This document shows, one piece after another, positions 14,278-14,581 of a DNA stretch of 14,581 bases. The stretch is taken from assembly GCA_009698295.1 (NCBI GenBank), contig WLQO01000014.1:1-14581 (forward strand), in the 5' to 3' direction. Numbering within the stretch: the first letter of the stretch is position 1; each line of letters starts with the position of its first letter. A program made the translations under genes and the position numbers. The DNA comes from Actinomycetota bacterium. GTDB taxonomy: Bacteria; Actinomycetota; Actinomycetes; Nanopelagicales; Nanopelagicaceae. The notes under the pieces were generated by a model. The model had not been told where the DNA came from. It saw nothing but the letters and a program-made list of their open reading frames with translations, and did not search any database.

Positions 14278-14291
14278 CGAACAGATGTTCG
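14278..14291. promoter_or_regulatory. LexA (SOS) box of the recA/yaaA divergent region
   Basis: CGAACAGATGTTCG is a perfect match to the Gram-positive/actinobacterial LexA operator CGAACRNRYGTTYG, with symmetric CGAAC/GTTCG arms. It lies 153 nt before the recA GTG and 58 nt upstream of the yaaA start on the other strand. It ends 2 nt before TAAAGT (14294-14299), a TANNNT -10 for recA, so bound LexA would block that promoter. It may also affect yaaA. Confidence 0.88.
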
Positions 14292-14304
14292 GATAAAGTT
14301 ATCC
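14292..14304 (+). promoter_or_regulatory. Candidate recA -10 (TAAAGT) inside a short palindrome
   Basis: TAAAGT at 14294-14299 fits the actinobacterial -10 pattern directly after the LexA box. It is embedded in an inverted repeat, GGATAA-A-GTTATCC at 14291-14304 read as GGATAA/TTATCC arms. The -35 region around 14271-14276 (TACCTT) is weak, as is common for actinobacterial SOS promoters. Transcription would start near 14305, leaving a 5' leader of about 140 nt. Confidence 0.4.
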
Positions 14305-14363
14305 CTGCACAACCAGAGCGGTTCCATCCTCCGCCCACAGGCTCTCTATAAGCCTCGTAGGCC

Positions 14364-14394
14364 GTCGGTGGCCCACCGTACCTTCTGGGCCGAC
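14364..14394 (+). repeat. Overlapping inverted repeats in the recA 5' leader
   Basis: Two stems share bases and exclude each other: CGGTG/CACCG with a 3-nt loop (14366-14378), and GGCCCA/TGGGCC with a 10-nt loop (14370-14391). GTC at 14364-14366 and GAC at 14392-14394 could extend the second. No T-run follows. This could be a leader structure tuning recA translation, but it lies in GC-rich sequence where such stems arise easily. Confidence 0.4.
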
Positions 14395-14444
14395 TACCAA
14401 CGAATATGCACATGCATAGACGTTCTTATCTAAAGGAGTAAAAC

Positions 14445-14581
14445 GTGGCTGCTGAAAAAGCAAATAAAGCCGAAGAGAAAAATACATCCGATCGCCAAAA
14501 GGCGCTCGATACCGCGCTCGCCCAGATTGAACGTCAATTTGGAAAAGGCTCAGTAATGAAGATGTCCGATCGTCAAAACAC
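14445..14581 (+). CDS. recA: Recombinase RecA, 5' end only
   Basis: The first 45 codons of RecA, the strand-exchange ATPase and co-protease that triggers LexA self-cleavage. After a variable lysine/glutamate-rich lead (about 14 residues) comes the conserved RecA N-terminal helix DRQKALDTALAQIERQFGKG, then SVMKMSD. The ATP-binding domain is beyond the window. GTG is the start: AAAGGAG at 14432-14438 is the strongest Shine-Dalgarno in the window, 6 nt before it. The LexA box at 14278-14291 and the DUF3046 gene nearby support the assignment and indicate SOS control. Codon use returns to the AT-richer style of the window right after the GC-rich control region. Confidence 0.96.
   Translation, partial: MAAEKANKAEEKNTSDRQKALDTALAQIERQFGKGSVMKMSDRQN

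Noticed and set aside
14291..14308. DnaA box near recA (TTATCC)
   Set aside because: The sequence continues CTGCACA, not the TTATCCACA consensus, and it is better explained as one arm of the short palindrome around the candidate -10.
14220..14327. Longer yaaA reading frame starting at 14327
   Set aside because: It would read through the LexA box and the GC-rich control region and add 36 residues not typical of the family, whereas GTG 14219 has GGGAGGA 7 nt upstream and begins exactly at the family N-terminus.
1..14581. CRISPR array, transposon, integrase, tRNA or toxin-antitoxin module
   Set aside because: No regular spaced repeats, terminal inverted repeats with a transposase, cloverleaf sequence or recognisable toxin pair was found; the region is core chromosome.

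Overview
This window is a compact stretch of core chromosome from an actinobacterium with unusually low GC. Hand-counted lines fall at about 38-47% GC across most of it. Gene content and order follow the actinobacterial pnp-to-recA neighbourhood: pnp, pepR, dapB, thyX, dapA, rnj, ftsK, rodZ-like, rimO, pgsA, cinA, clgR, DUF3046, recA. In Mycobacterium this set spans a much longer region. The very short spacers, ATGA overlaps, modest GC, a mycoredoxin and a ClgR regulator together suggest a streamlined freshwater actinobacterium of the acI / Nanopelagicales type (Planktophila-like). That taxonomic guess rests on recall of gene order and composition, not on a search.

Layout: (1) 2-2543, plus strand: the 3' end of pnp, an M16 peptidase, dapB and a mycoredoxin. 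(2) 2560-3548, minus strand: azlC and azlD, a branched-chain amino acid exporter pair inserted between the mycoredoxin and thyX. (3) 3609-9291, plus strand: thyX, dapA, RNase J and ftsK. (4) 9292-9433: a 142-bp gap dense in inverted and direct repeats, upstream of a rodZ-like gene. (5) 9434-13659, plus strand: rodZ-like, rimO, pgsA, cinA (C-terminal type), clgR, a TetR-family regulator and a DUF3046 gene, nearly contiguous. (6) 13665-14219, minus strand: a short yaaA. (7) 14220-14444: a 225-bp divergent control region with a perfect actinobacterial LexA (SOS) box, followed by the first 45 codons of recA. No gene-free stretch exceeds 300 bases.

Functional themes are housekeeping: RNA turnover (PNPase, RNase J), lysine/diaminopimelate synthesis (DapB, DapA), thymidylate synthesis (ThyX), chromosome segregation and cell shape (FtsK, RodZ-like), ribosomal protein modification (RimO), phospholipid synthesis (PgsA), thiol redox (mycoredoxin), proteolysis control (ClgR) and DNA repair (RecA). 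I found no CRISPR array, transposase, phage gene, tRNA or rRNA, and no evidence of a wholly new system. The items most worth a second look are the GC-rich island of about 360 bp spanning the yaaA start and the recA control region, the repeat cluster before rodZ, the recurring TANNNT motif 6-7 nt before start codons (possible leaderless transcripts), and the excess of GCGATCGC palindromes.
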